Below are positions 1-5,563 of a stretch of DNA of 5,563 bases, piece by piece. Both the position numbers and the translations under genes were made by a program. The notes beneath the pieces were generated by a model. The model did not search any database. It was given only the letters and a program-made list of their open reading frames with translations, and was not told the origin of the DNA. The stretch spans positions 1 through 5,563 of the forward strand of contig JAHZIZ010000399.1 in NCBI GenBank assembly GCA_022601215.1, in the 5' to 3' direction. Numbering within the stretch: the first letter of the stretch is position 1; each line of letters starts with the position of its first letter. The stretch comes from Bacteroidota bacterium. Its GTDB lineage: Bacteria; Bacteroidota; Bacteroidia; Flavobacteriales; Flavobacteriaceae.

Positions 1-930
1 TTGTCTAAAATGCTTTCTGGAAAGCAAGCTGCTGCCTTATCTTTCAGTAACTATTCTACGTTGATGAATGCTTCTAAATCAGCCTACTACTCTGGTGAGA
101 CATTTGATGGATCGATCATGTTAGGACGTACGGATGCTAGTACACAACCTAAGAGAGAAGAATTGACCTTAGATGGAAGAAAATTAGTAAAAGATACAGA
201 CTATACTATTGAAGGAGGTGCCGTAAAACTAAATGTACGTGCTGGATCTCCTGGAGATCACAAGATTGAAGGATTCTTATACTATGGAGAAGGTGGAGAC
301 GAAGTAGAGGTGCCAGTTAAAACTGGTTTTGCTACAATTTCTAAGCCTAATGCTGCGGTAATTGCTGCCGATAAGATGAACGTAGTATATCGTGGGGTAG
401 TGAACCCAATGACTATTTCAATCCCTGGAATACCAGATAATAAGGTTTCTGCTTCAGGAGCTGGATTAACTAAGTCGTCTGGGAGTAAATACAGTATGAC
501 TCCTGGTAAAGGAAAGACCGTGGCTATTTCGGCTAGAGGTACCTTGCCTGATGGTCAAGTTGTGAATACTACTTCTGAGTTTCGTATTAAAGATATCCCT
601 CGTCCAACAGGAACCATTCGTGGAGAAACTGGAAACGGTGGATGTGTACGTATGCAACGTCAAGGATTGGAAAGATCTAGTGTTGGCGCTATGCTTGAAG
701 ACTTCGATTTTGATCTTAACTTAAATGTTACAGGATTTAAATTCAAAGTGTCTGGACAGCCTACAGTAACAGTAAATGGAAGAAAACTAAATGGACCTGC
801 GAGCAACGCACTAAAGAGAGCTAAGCGAGGAGAAACTGTACAGATTTTCGACATCACTGCTAAAATTGCAAACAACTCTGGTTACAAATTGAAGAAGATA
901 TCTCCAATCTGTATTGAGTTAACAAACTAA
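1..930 (+). CDS. gldM: Gliding motility / T9SS motor protein GldM, C-terminal part (5' truncated by window edge)
   Basis: This is the last 309 residues of GldM (PorM), the inner-membrane protein whose long periplasmic part transmits the proton-driven motion of GldL to the GldK/GldN ring for type IX secretion and gliding. Family members are roughly 500 residues, so the N-terminal cytoplasmic tip, the single transmembrane helix and the first periplasmic domain lie upstream. The TTG at position 1 is an internal leucine codon, not a start. What is seen is a beta-rich periplasmic sequence with recognisable GldM stretches: SGKQAAALSFSNY (about 6-18), GETFDGSIMLGRTDA (32-46), ATISKPNAAVIAADKMNVVYRGVVNP (split here as 111-124 and 125-136), and the last domain beginning near PRPTGTIRGETG (200-211) and containing GAMLEDFDFDLNLNVTGF (229-246). 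By family knowledge, the final domain is the one that reaches the outer-membrane ring. Cysteines 215 and 304 (window numbering) both fall in this last domain. gldN follows after 18 nt, as in the usual gldKLMN order. Confidence 0.95.
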   Translation: MSKMLSGKQAAALSFSNYSTLMNASKSAYYSGETFDGSIMLGRTDASTQPKREELTLDGRKLVKDTDYTIEGGAVKLNVRAGSPGDHKIEGFLYYGEGGDEVEVPVKTGFATISKPNAAVIAADKMNVVYRGVVNPMTISIPGIPDNKVSASGAGLTKSSGSKYSMTPGKGKTVAISARGTLPDGQVVNTTSEFRIKDIPRPTGTIRGETGNGGCVRMQRQGLERSSVGAMLEDFDFDLNLNVTGFKFKVSGQPTVTVNGRKLNGPASNALKRAKRGETVQIFDITAKIANNSGYKLKKISPICIELTN

Positions 931-948
931 AAAGTAAAATTTCGTTTT

Positions 949-1848
949 ATGAATTTGAGACATGTTGTTTTAACTGGAATTGGCCTTTTATTAGGTGTAA
1001 GCGCTACTGCGCAGATTAACATCTTAAATGCCAAAACTCCCGAAGAGATTGGGGTAAAGACAGAAGAGCAGATTGCTTATGATAACGATCAGCCGTTGCC
1101 ATACGGTTACGTGGATGAGCGAGATGTGCTTTGGTCTAAAACTACTTGGGAGTATATTGACCTTGACGAGAGAGTGAATTTCCCGTTGTATTACCCAATC
1201 GATACCAACAACATCGGATCTGAAAGACGTTCGTTATATGATGTGTTGGTGAAGGGAATAAGAACGGGTGACATCCAAGATGTTTATGCCGATTCTTACT
1301 TTACTGAAAAGAGAACTTTAGACGATCTAGGTGCTTCCTTAGTGTACAGAGATACTACAGATTTAGGTATTGAGCAATACAATGCTGAAGGTTTTGTAGA
1401 TCCAGAATATATTCGGGAATTTACTTTAGATGCTGGAGATATTCAAGCATGGAAAGCACGTGGATATTGGTACCTTGATAAGCGTCAGGGAGAATTAAGA
1501 TACCGAATGTTAGGTATTTGTCCCGTAGCAAATGAAGCACGTTCTAAGGCTTTTGAAGACGAAGGTATTGATGCGTCTGTAGATTTATTTTGGGTATGGT
1601 TCCCTGGAGCACGTAAAGTGTTGCATGAATCAAAGGCCTTTAATAGAAAGAATACATCACAGCCTATTTCTTATGATCACTTGTTAAACTCAAGACGTTT
1701 CCACGGTGTGGTATACAAAGAGGACAATGTTCAAGGAGATCGTGGCGTAGCTGAATATATCAATGACAACGCATTAATGCAGTTATTGGAAAGCGATCGT
1801 ATTAAAGAGCAGATTCGTAATATTGAAATTGACCTTTGGAACTACTAA
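949..1848 (+). CDS. gldN: Gliding motility / T9SS periplasmic ring protein GldN (PorN)
   Basis: GldN is a periplasmic protein that, with the lipoprotein GldK, forms the large ring under the outer membrane to which GldM binds. It is needed for secretion of T9SS cargo and for gliding. The 299-residue product begins with a typical Sec signal peptide: MNLRH, a hydrophobic core (about 6-18), then a SATA-Q junction, so signal peptidase I would probably cut between Ala21 and Gln22. The mature part shows family stretches: RDVLWSKTTWEYIDLDERVNFPLYYP (split as 118-style landmarks RDVLWSKTTWE and NFPLYYP), RSLYDVLVKGI, FWVWFPGARKVLH, and a C-terminal block containing FNRKN, SYDHLL, RRFHGVVYKEDN and IEIDLWNY. 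The start at 949 gives a complete signal peptide and lies 18 nt after the gldM stop, preceded by an A-rich leader instead of a strong Shine-Dalgarno, which is normal for this phylum. It ends in a double stop (TAATAG), followed by terminator hairpins, so it is the last gene of its operon. No gldO paralogue follows. Confidence 0.95.
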   Translation: MNLRHVVLTGIGLLLGVSATAQINILNAKTPEEIGVKTEEQIAYDNDQPLPYGYVDERDVLWSKTTWEYIDLDERVNFPLYYPIDTNNIGSERRSLYDVLVKGIRTGDIQDVYADSYFTEKRTLDDLGASLVYRDTTDLGIEQYNAEGFVDPEYIREFTLDAGDIQAWKARGYWYLDKRQGELRYRMLGICPVANEARSKAFEDEGIDASVDLFWVWFPGARKVLHESKAFNRKNTSQPISYDHLLNSRRFHGVVYKEDNVQGDRGVAEYINDNALMQLLESDRIKEQIRNIEIDLWNY

Positions 1849-1869
1849 TAGTTTTAAAGTGAAACATAC

Positions 1870-1908
1870 AACCCTCCAGAGCTTTAGCGACGGAGGGTTT
1901 TTTATTTT
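1870..1908 (+). terminator. Rho-independent terminator 1 downstream of gldN
   Basis: An 8-bp outer stem, AACCCTCC (1870-1877) with GGAGGGTT (1892-1899), is followed at once by a T-rich tract (1898-1908). Inside the stem is a 3x3 internal loop, 5'-AGA / 5'-GAC, in which G1879-A1880 faces G1889-A1890 and could form tandem sheared G-A pairs. Two G-C pairs (1881/1888 and 1882/1887) then close a TTTA tetraloop. The hairpin starts 22 nt after the gldN stop and is well placed to end the gld operon. The reverse strand also has an A-rich flank, but no convergent gene reads into it. Confidence 0.85.
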
Positions 1909-1910
1909 AA

Positions 1911-1946
1911 AGTCCATAGCTTTAGCGTTGGGCTTTCTTATTTTTA
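1911..1946 (+). terminator. Terminator 2 (tandem, same hairpin tip)
   Basis: A second hairpin directly follows the first. AGTCCA (1911-1916) pairs with TGGGCT (1929-1934) using one T-G wobble, and the tip contains GC (1919-1920) with GC (1925-1926) closing TTTA. A T-rich stretch (1934-1945) follows. The ten bases AGCTTTAGCG (1918-1927) are identical to 1880-1889 in terminator 1, while the outer stems differ. It is weaker than the first hairpin and probably acts as a backup. It ends only 8 nt before the next start codon, so it leaves almost no room for a separate promoter downstream of it. Confidence 0.65.
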
Positions 1947-1954
1947 CAACTTAA

Positions 1955-2995
1955 ATGAAAGAAGTAGATTACATTGTAATAGGTCTTGGAATTGCTGGAC
2001 TGTCCTTTTGTGAACAGTTAGAGCGACATGATTCATCATTTATGGTATTTGATTCGTCCGAACATACGGCAACTACGGTTGCGGGGGGCGTTGTAAACCC
2101 TGTAGTGTTAAAGAGGTTTACTTTGGCATGGGGAGCTGCCGATTTTCTTAAAGAGGCTACTACTTTTTATCAACATCTTTCCAAAAGATTAGAAACTACT
2201 TTCTTTTCTGAAATAGATTTACATAGAATATTAGCAAACCCTCAAGAACAAAACGATTGGTTAGTAGCGAGCGATAAGGTTTCGTTGTCATCATTTCTAT
2301 CCACTTCTCTAATTACGGAAAGCCAACCAGGTGTGCTAGGGCCTTTTGGTTTTGGAACTGTAAAACAGGCACTTCGGGTTGATACTCAGAAATTAGTAGA
2401 TGCTTTTAAGAAACAAATGATTGCTAATGGGCGCTTACATTCTGAACGTTTTGACTATGATAAGCTTCAGATAACTCCGAATGGAGTTATCTATAAAAAC
2501 TTGTCTGCAAAACGTATCGTTTTTGCAGAAGGAGCTCAGGTATTGGAAAATCCTTTTTTTACCGTCGAAGCACTGGTTCCAAAAAAGGGTGAATACATAA
2601 TTATTAAGTCTAAAGAACTACAATTAGATTCCGTTCTAAAAGGCCCTTATTTTATCATTCCACTGGGAGACGATTTGTATAAAATTGGAGCCACCTTTGC
2701 CCATGGAGATACAACGTATGATGTAACCTCAAAAGGAAAAACGCAACTCATGGAAGCGGTTTCAAAAATATTGAATTGCCCATATACAGTGGAACATCAA
2801 GTGGCGGGAATACGACCTACCGTAAAAGATAGAAGACCATTGCTTGGGGCGCTTTCTAAGGAGCCTATTTACTTTTTTAATGGTTTGGGTGCTCGTGGCT
2901 TGCTAATGGCTCCTAAACTCTCTAATATGATCTATGATCATATAGAGACTGGGTTGCAACTACCCAATGAACTTTCCATCAGGCGTTTTTTGTAG
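1955..2995 (+). CDS. DAO-family FAD-dependent oxidoreductase, substrate unknown
   Basis: A 346-residue flavoprotein of the D-amino-acid-oxidase (DAO) fold, probably cytoplasmic because it has no signal peptide. The N-terminus has the Rossmann dinucleotide-binding motif GLGIAG (G10, G12, G15) and an acidic residue ending the second strand (VFD, D33) that would bind the ADP-ribose of FAD. GGVVNP (44-49) matches the segment that follows in this family. VDTQKLVDAF (142-151) resembles the DAO motif before the substrate domain, IVFAEGA (188-194) the strand returning to the FAD site, and GIRPTVKDRRPLLG (285-298) with NGLGARGLL (309-317) the C-terminal FAD and active-site region. The closest well-known relatives by pattern are glycine oxidase ThiO and the oxidase half of MnmC, but nothing nearby (no thi genes, no methyltransferase domain) supports either role, so no symbol is given. 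The ATG at 1955 lies just before the GxGxxG strand. The 3' end overlaps the convergent DUF983 gene by 17 bp. The promoter is unclear; it may rely on read-through or overlap the terminator. Confidence 0.85.
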   Translation: MKEVDYIVIGLGIAGLSFCEQLERHDSSFMVFDSSEHTATTVAGGVVNPVVLKRFTLAWGAADFLKEATTFYQHLSKRLETTFFSEIDLHRILANPQEQNDWLVASDKVSLSSFLSTSLITESQPGVLGPFGFGTVKQALRVDTQKLVDAFKKQMIANGRLHSERFDYDKLQITPNGVIYKNLSAKRIVFAEGAQVLENPFFTVEALVPKKGEYIIIKSKELQLDSVLKGPYFIIPLGDDLYKIGATFAHGDTTYDVTSKGKTQLMEAVSKILNCPYTVEHQVAGIRPTVKDRRPLLGALSKEPIYFFNGLGARGLLMAPKLSNMIYDHIETGLQLPNELSIRRFL

Positions 2996-3362
2996 GGTCA
3001 TATTTGAAAAAGAAATTGATCCAGATATTTCGTGACAGGCGCAAAATCACTGGGAGCAAAATCATCAAGGTGCCAATGATAGCCAAAAACGAGTAAAACT
3101 GATTTAGTTCTAAGATTAGATATGCTATCAGAAATGCGGCAATTGCAAAGACAATTCCCACGCCGTAGCTTACGTACATTGCTCCATAAAAGAAGGAAGG
3201 TTCTATTTTAAACTTAGTTGCGCAATGAGGACAACGCTCATGCATTTTAAGGGTTTCAGAAAACTTATAGGCGTTGCTACTTTGATACATTTTTCCACTT
3301 TGACATACAGGGCAACTTCCTGTCAAAATACTGTAAAGCTTGGTGCCTTTTAATAAAGCCAT
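2979..3362 (-). CDS. DUF983 family membrane protein with two CPxC zinc-ribbon pairs
   Basis: From the ATG at 3362 the product is 127 residues, the usual size for flavobacterial DUF983 proteins. It begins MALLKGTKLYSILTGSCPVC. Two cysteine pairs, CPVC (17-20) and CPHC (44-47), would form a small zinc ribbon. EPSFFYGAMYVSYGVG (54-69) is the family hallmark and leads into a first transmembrane segment (about 60-84); a second runs about 89-108, followed by the basic LSRNIWINFFFKYD tail. The function is unknown; it is probably an inner-membrane protein with the ribbon in the cytoplasm. An in-frame ATG at 3443 would add 27 residues, but I reject it: the family starts near MALLKG, and the extra stretch contains promoter-like elements for both strands. 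The gene is convergent with the oxidoreductase (17-bp overlap at 2979-2995) and divergent from the ABC-F gene. Confidence 0.88.
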   Translation of the reverse strand: MALLKGTKLYSILTGSCPVCQSGKMYQSSNAYKFSETLKMHERCPHCATKFKIEPSFFYGAMYVSYGVGIVFAIAAFLIAYLILELNQFYSFLAIIGTLMILLPVILRLSRNIWINFFFKYDPTKNA

Positions 3363-3369
3363 GGTACGT

Positions 3370-3400
3370 TTTTTTTGCAGTACAAAATTAAGCATCTTTG
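3370..3400 (+). promoter_or_regulatory. Likely promoter of the ABC-F / CPXCG unit
   Basis: CATCTTTG (3393-3400) matches the Bacteroidota -7 consensus TAnnTTTG at all fixed positions but the first. The T-tract ending in TTTG (3369-3377) can supply the -33 element, either as TTTT with a 19-nt spacer or as TTTG with a 15-nt spacer. Transcription would start near 3405-3408, giving a leader of about 37 nt before the ATG at 3444. This is inferred from consensus only. Confidence 0.55.
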
Positions 3401-3413
3401 CACCGATTGCTAA
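3383..3413 (-). promoter_or_regulatory. Likely promoter of the DUF983 gene
   Basis: Read on the minus strand, TAATTTTG (3390 down to 3383) fits TAnnTTTG exactly. Nineteen bases upstream is TTAG (3413 down to 3410), one mismatch from the -33 element TTTG. Transcription would start near 3376, leaving about 14 nt, including an A8 tract (3376-3369), before the ATG at 3362. This supports the shorter start of DUF983, because the alternative ATG at 3443 would lie upstream of the promoter. Confidence 0.55.
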
Positions 3414-3443
3414 CAGCATATTATAACTTTTATTTATACGCAT

Positions 3444-5363
3444 ATGTTAAATGTTCATAACCTTTCGGTTTCCTTCCAGGGGTCTTATTTATTTGAGGGA
3501 ATCACTTTTATGCTTTCCCCTGGAAACAGAGTTGGATTGGTGGGTAAAAATGGTGCTGGAAAGTCTACTTTGCTCCGTATTATTTCGGGAGAACAAGAAT
3601 ACGATGAAGGAGCTATTGCTACCGATAAAGAAATCTCAATCGGATTTTTAAAACAGGATATTGACTTTACAAAAGGGCGAACTGTCCTAGAAGAGTCTTA
3701 TGAGGCCTTTACCGAAATTAAAAAGTTGGAAAAGCAATTGGAAGACATCAATACCCAGTTGGCAGAGCGAACAGACTATGAGAGTGAGGGCTACAATCAG
3801 TTGATGATTGATCTAAATGAAGTGCAGCATCAATATGAAATTCATGGAGGATACAATTATCAAGGTGAGACAGAACGTATTCTGCAGGGGCTGGGTTTTA
3901 ATAGGGAAGATTTTAGTAAGGTCACCGAAACTTTTTCAGGAGGATGGCGGATGCGTATTGAATTGGCAAAACTGTTATTGCAAAATCATGATATTTTACT
4001 TCTCGATGAGCCAACGAACCACCTAGACATTGAATCTATTTTATGGCTGGAGGATTTTTTAAATAATTACGCTGGGGCGGTTGTATTGGTTTCTCACGAT
4101 AAGATGTTTTTGGATAATGTGACCAATCGTACCATTGAGATTTCGCTTGGGAAGATATATGATTATCCAAAACCCTATTCAAAATATTTAGTGCTAAGAA
4201 AGGAGTTGAGAGAACAGCAGCTGGCTACTCAAAAAAACCAGCAGAAGCAAATAGAACAAACCGAAAAATTGATTGAAAAGTTTAGGGCAAAGGCATCTAA
4301 GGCCACCATGGCGCAGTCGCTTATTAAGAAACTCGATAAAATCGATCGTATCGAAGTTGATGAGGATGATAATTCTGTGATGACCTTACGTTTTCCTATC
4401 TCAGTAACGCCGGGGAAAGTAGTTGTGACGGCAGAGAAGGCAGCCAAACGATATGGAGATAATCAAGTGCTCACCGATGTTGATTTGTTGATAGAGAGAG
4501 ACAGTAAGACCGCTTTTGTTGGACAGAACGGCCAAGGGAAATCAACTTTGGCTAAAATGATTGTTGGCGATATTGATTTTACAGGCACGGTGGCATTAGG
4601 TCACAATGTACAGATAGGGTATTTTGCGCAGAATCAGGCTGAGTATCTAGACGGAAGTAAAACAGTAGAAGATACTATGCTGGATGCCGCGGATGAGAAA
4701 TCCAGACCTCGAGTTCGTGATATTCTTGGAGCTTTTTTGTTTAGAGGTGAGGAGGTCGATAAGTATGTTCGAGTGCTCTCAGGGGGAGAACGAAATCGTC
4801 TCGCCTTGGCAAAGTTACTTCTGCAACCGTTCAATGTATTGGTGATGGATGAACCTACCAATCACTTAGATATTAAATCTAAAAACGTACTCAAAGAGGC
4901 CTTGATGAATTTTCAAGGAACACTTATACTTGTATCTCACGATCGTGATTTTTTACAAGGACTTACTAATAAGGTGTATGAATTTAAGGATCAAAAAATC
5001 AAAGAGTATTTAGGTGATGTAGAATATTTCTTGGAACAGAGAAATTTGCAGAATATGCGTGAAGCCGAAAAGAAAACAGTTTCAGAAAAGAAAGAAAAGA
5101 AACAGACTGCGTCAGGTAAGCAGAGCTATGAACAACAGAAAAAGTTGAAATCTCTTCAAAATAAACTCAGTAAAGTAGAGGCTACTATTAACAAGTTGGA
5201 GCGTGAAATTAAAGAGATTGATGTAGCACTTTCTATCAATTATGAGGAGACAATTGCTCAGTCTAATTTCTTTGATGATTACCAAGGGAAGAAAAAGCAA
5301 CTAGAATCTCTTATGGAGCAATGGGAAGAGGTCACCGCGGCATTAGAGCTTGCAGGAAATTAA
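3444..5363 (+). CDS. ABC-F family ATPase (Uup-like, ribosome-associated type)
   Basis: A 639-residue protein with two complete ATP-binding cassettes and no membrane segments, the hallmark of ABC-F proteins, which act on the ribosome and not in transport. Cassette 1: Walker A GKNGAGKST (34-42), Q-loop Q71, a helical insertion (about 82-145) corresponding to the arm region, signature FSGGW (164-168), Walker B LLLDEPTNHLD (185-195, catalytic E189) and switch H218. The linker (about 245-325) contains charged helices and KATMAQSLIKKLDKI (286-300), the region that in this family reaches toward the P-site tRNA. Cassette 2: Walker A GQNGQGKST (360-368), Q396, signature LSGGE (445-449), Walker B VLVMDEPTNHLD (465-476, E470) and H499. 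A lysine-rich hinge (about 543-568) leads to a C-terminal coiled coil (about 562-635), as in Uup. All catalytic residues are present, so it should hydrolyse ATP. Whether it is a housekeeping translation factor or an antibiotic-protection protein cannot be read from the sequence; the core-gene context favours housekeeping. The start at 3444 places the first strand (MLNVHNLSVSF) correctly. Confidence 0.95.
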   Translation: MLNVHNLSVSFQGSYLFEGITFMLSPGNRVGLVGKNGAGKSTLLRIISGEQEYDEGAIATDKEISIGFLKQDIDFTKGRTVLEESYEAFTEIKKLEKQLEDINTQLAERTDYESEGYNQLMIDLNEVQHQYEIHGGYNYQGETERILQGLGFNREDFSKVTETFSGGWRMRIELAKLLLQNHDILLLDEPTNHLDIESILWLEDFLNNYAGAVVLVSHDKMFLDNVTNRTIEISLGKIYDYPKPYSKYLVLRKELREQQLATQKNQQKQIEQTEKLIEKFRAKASKATMAQSLIKKLDKIDRIEVDEDDNSVMTLRFPISVTPGKVVVTAEKAAKRYGDNQVLTDVDLLIERDSKTAFVGQNGQGKSTLAKMIVGDIDFTGTVALGHNVQIGYFAQNQAEYLDGSKTVEDTMLDAADEKSRPRVRDILGAFLFRGEEVDKYVRVLSGGERNRLALAKLLLQPFNVLVMDEPTNHLDIKSKNVLKEALMNFQGTLILVSHDRDFLQGLTNKVYEFKDQKIKEYLGDVEYFLEQRNLQNMREAEKKTVSEKKEKKQTASGKQSYEQQKKLKSLQNKLSKVEATINKLEREIKEIDVALSINYEETIAQSNFFDDYQGKKKQLESLMEQWEEVTAALELAGN

Positions 5364-5369
5364 AACTCG

Positions 5370-5549
5370 ATGATAGAACACTTTTTTCAATGTCCATATT
5401 GCTGGGAGTCAATCTCCATGTTATTGGACCCATCTGTAAGGGCTACATATGTGGAAGATTGTGAGATTTGCTGTAATCCCATCGAGGTAACAGCTGCTTT
5501 TAAAGACAATGAATTGTCAATTTTTAAAGCTAAGAGTATAGAGCAGTAA
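5370..5549 (+). CDS. CPXCG motif-containing cysteine-rich small protein
   Basis: A 59-residue protein beginning MIEHFFQCPYCWESISMLLD and ending KAKSIEQ. It has CPYC (8-11) and a second cluster, CEICC (31-35, cysteines 31, 34, 35) followed by NPIEV. This is the pattern of the Cys_rich_CPXG family of small zinc-ribbon-like proteins, which are about 60 residues long; the function is unknown. The fourth position of the first motif is followed by Trp where the family name implies Gly, as is common in flavobacterial members as I recall them. The ATG lies 6 nt after the ABC-F stop, with AGGA at 5354-5357 upstream, so the two are probably co-transcribed and perhaps translationally coupled. The gene is complete within the window; only 14 nt follow it, so its terminator is not visible. 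Confidence 0.88.
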   Translation: MIEHFFQCPYCWESISMLLDPSVRATYVEDCEICCNPIEVTAAFKDNELSIFKAKSIEQ

Positions 5550-5563
5550 ATAAATATTATAAA

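Noticed and set aside
1..3. TTG as a start codon giving a 309-residue free-standing protein
   Set aside because: The sequence is clearly the C-terminal part of GldM and reads open from the window edge; the TTG is an internal leucine codon.
1939..1946. TATTTTTA as the -7 promoter element of the oxidoreductase
   Set aside because: The final G of the consensus is missing, there is no -33 partner at a fitting distance, and it overlaps the terminator T-tract.
2950..2966. Hairpin TGGGT / ACCCA near the 3' end of the oxidoreductase as a terminator
   Set aside because: The stem is only 5 bp with a 7-nt loop, lies inside the coding region, and the nearest T-run (2985-2991) is too far downstream.
4229..4861. 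Minus-strand open frames inside the ABC-F gene (also 466-875, 3451-3651, 3817-4026, 5112-5300 in other frames)
   Set aside because: They lie within strongly supported coding sequence, show no recognisable domain, and look like shadows of the real frame.
3444..5363. Antibiotic-resistance (ribosomal protection) role for the ABC-F protein
   Set aside because: The Uup-like C-terminal coiled coil and core-gene context fit a housekeeping member; nothing in the linker or the leader (no visible attenuator peptide) indicates drug protection.
1..5563. Mobile element, CRISPR array, tRNA or defence system
   Set aside because: No inverted terminal repeats, transposase, regular direct repeats or cloverleaf-like sequence could be seen; the genes are compact and ordinary for a flavobacterial core region.

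Overview
This window looks like an ordinary chromosomal stretch from a member of the Bacteroidota, most likely a marine-type flavobacterium (class Flavobacteriia). The evidence is the gliding motility / type IX secretion (T9SS) pair gldM-gldN, the AT-leaning composition, the lack of strong Shine-Dalgarno sites, the TAnnTTTG-type promoter elements and a flavobacterial-style DUF983 protein. All genes appear intact except the one cut by the left edge. I see no mobile element, CRISPR array, tRNA/rRNA or sign of recent transfer.

Layout. (1) 1-1848, plus strand: the 3' part of gldM, then complete gldN 18 nt downstream. This is the end of what is normally a gldKLMN operon encoding the T9SS motor and periplasmic ring. 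(2) 1849-1954: a short intergenic region with two consecutive hairpins followed by T-rich tracts, apparently a tandem terminator. Both hairpins carry the same 10-nt tip. (3) 1955-2995, plus strand: a DAO-type FAD-dependent oxidoreductase of unknown substrate. (4) 2979-3362, minus strand: a DUF983 membrane protein with two CPxC pairs, whose 3' end overlaps the oxidoreductase by 17 bp. (5) 3363-3443: a compact divergent promoter region. (6) 3444-5363, plus strand: a two-domain ABC-F translation-type ATPase with a C-terminal coiled coil. (7) 5370-5549, plus strand: a 59-residue CPXCG cysteine-rich protein, probably co-transcribed with the ABC-F gene.

How the genes relate. GldM and GldN act together: GldM spans the inner membrane and periplasm as the rotor shaft driven by GldL, and contacts the GldK/GldN ring under the outer membrane. 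The other four genes have no known mechanistic tie to T9SS and are separated from it by the tandem terminator. The ABC-F and CPXCG genes form a likely two-gene transcription unit.

I did not find a convincing new biological system. The points most worth a second look are the shared-tip tandem terminators, the nearly abutting divergent -7 elements that also set the DUF983 start, a possible lineage-specific cysteine pair in the last GldM domain, and the small CPXCG gene that length cut-offs can miss.
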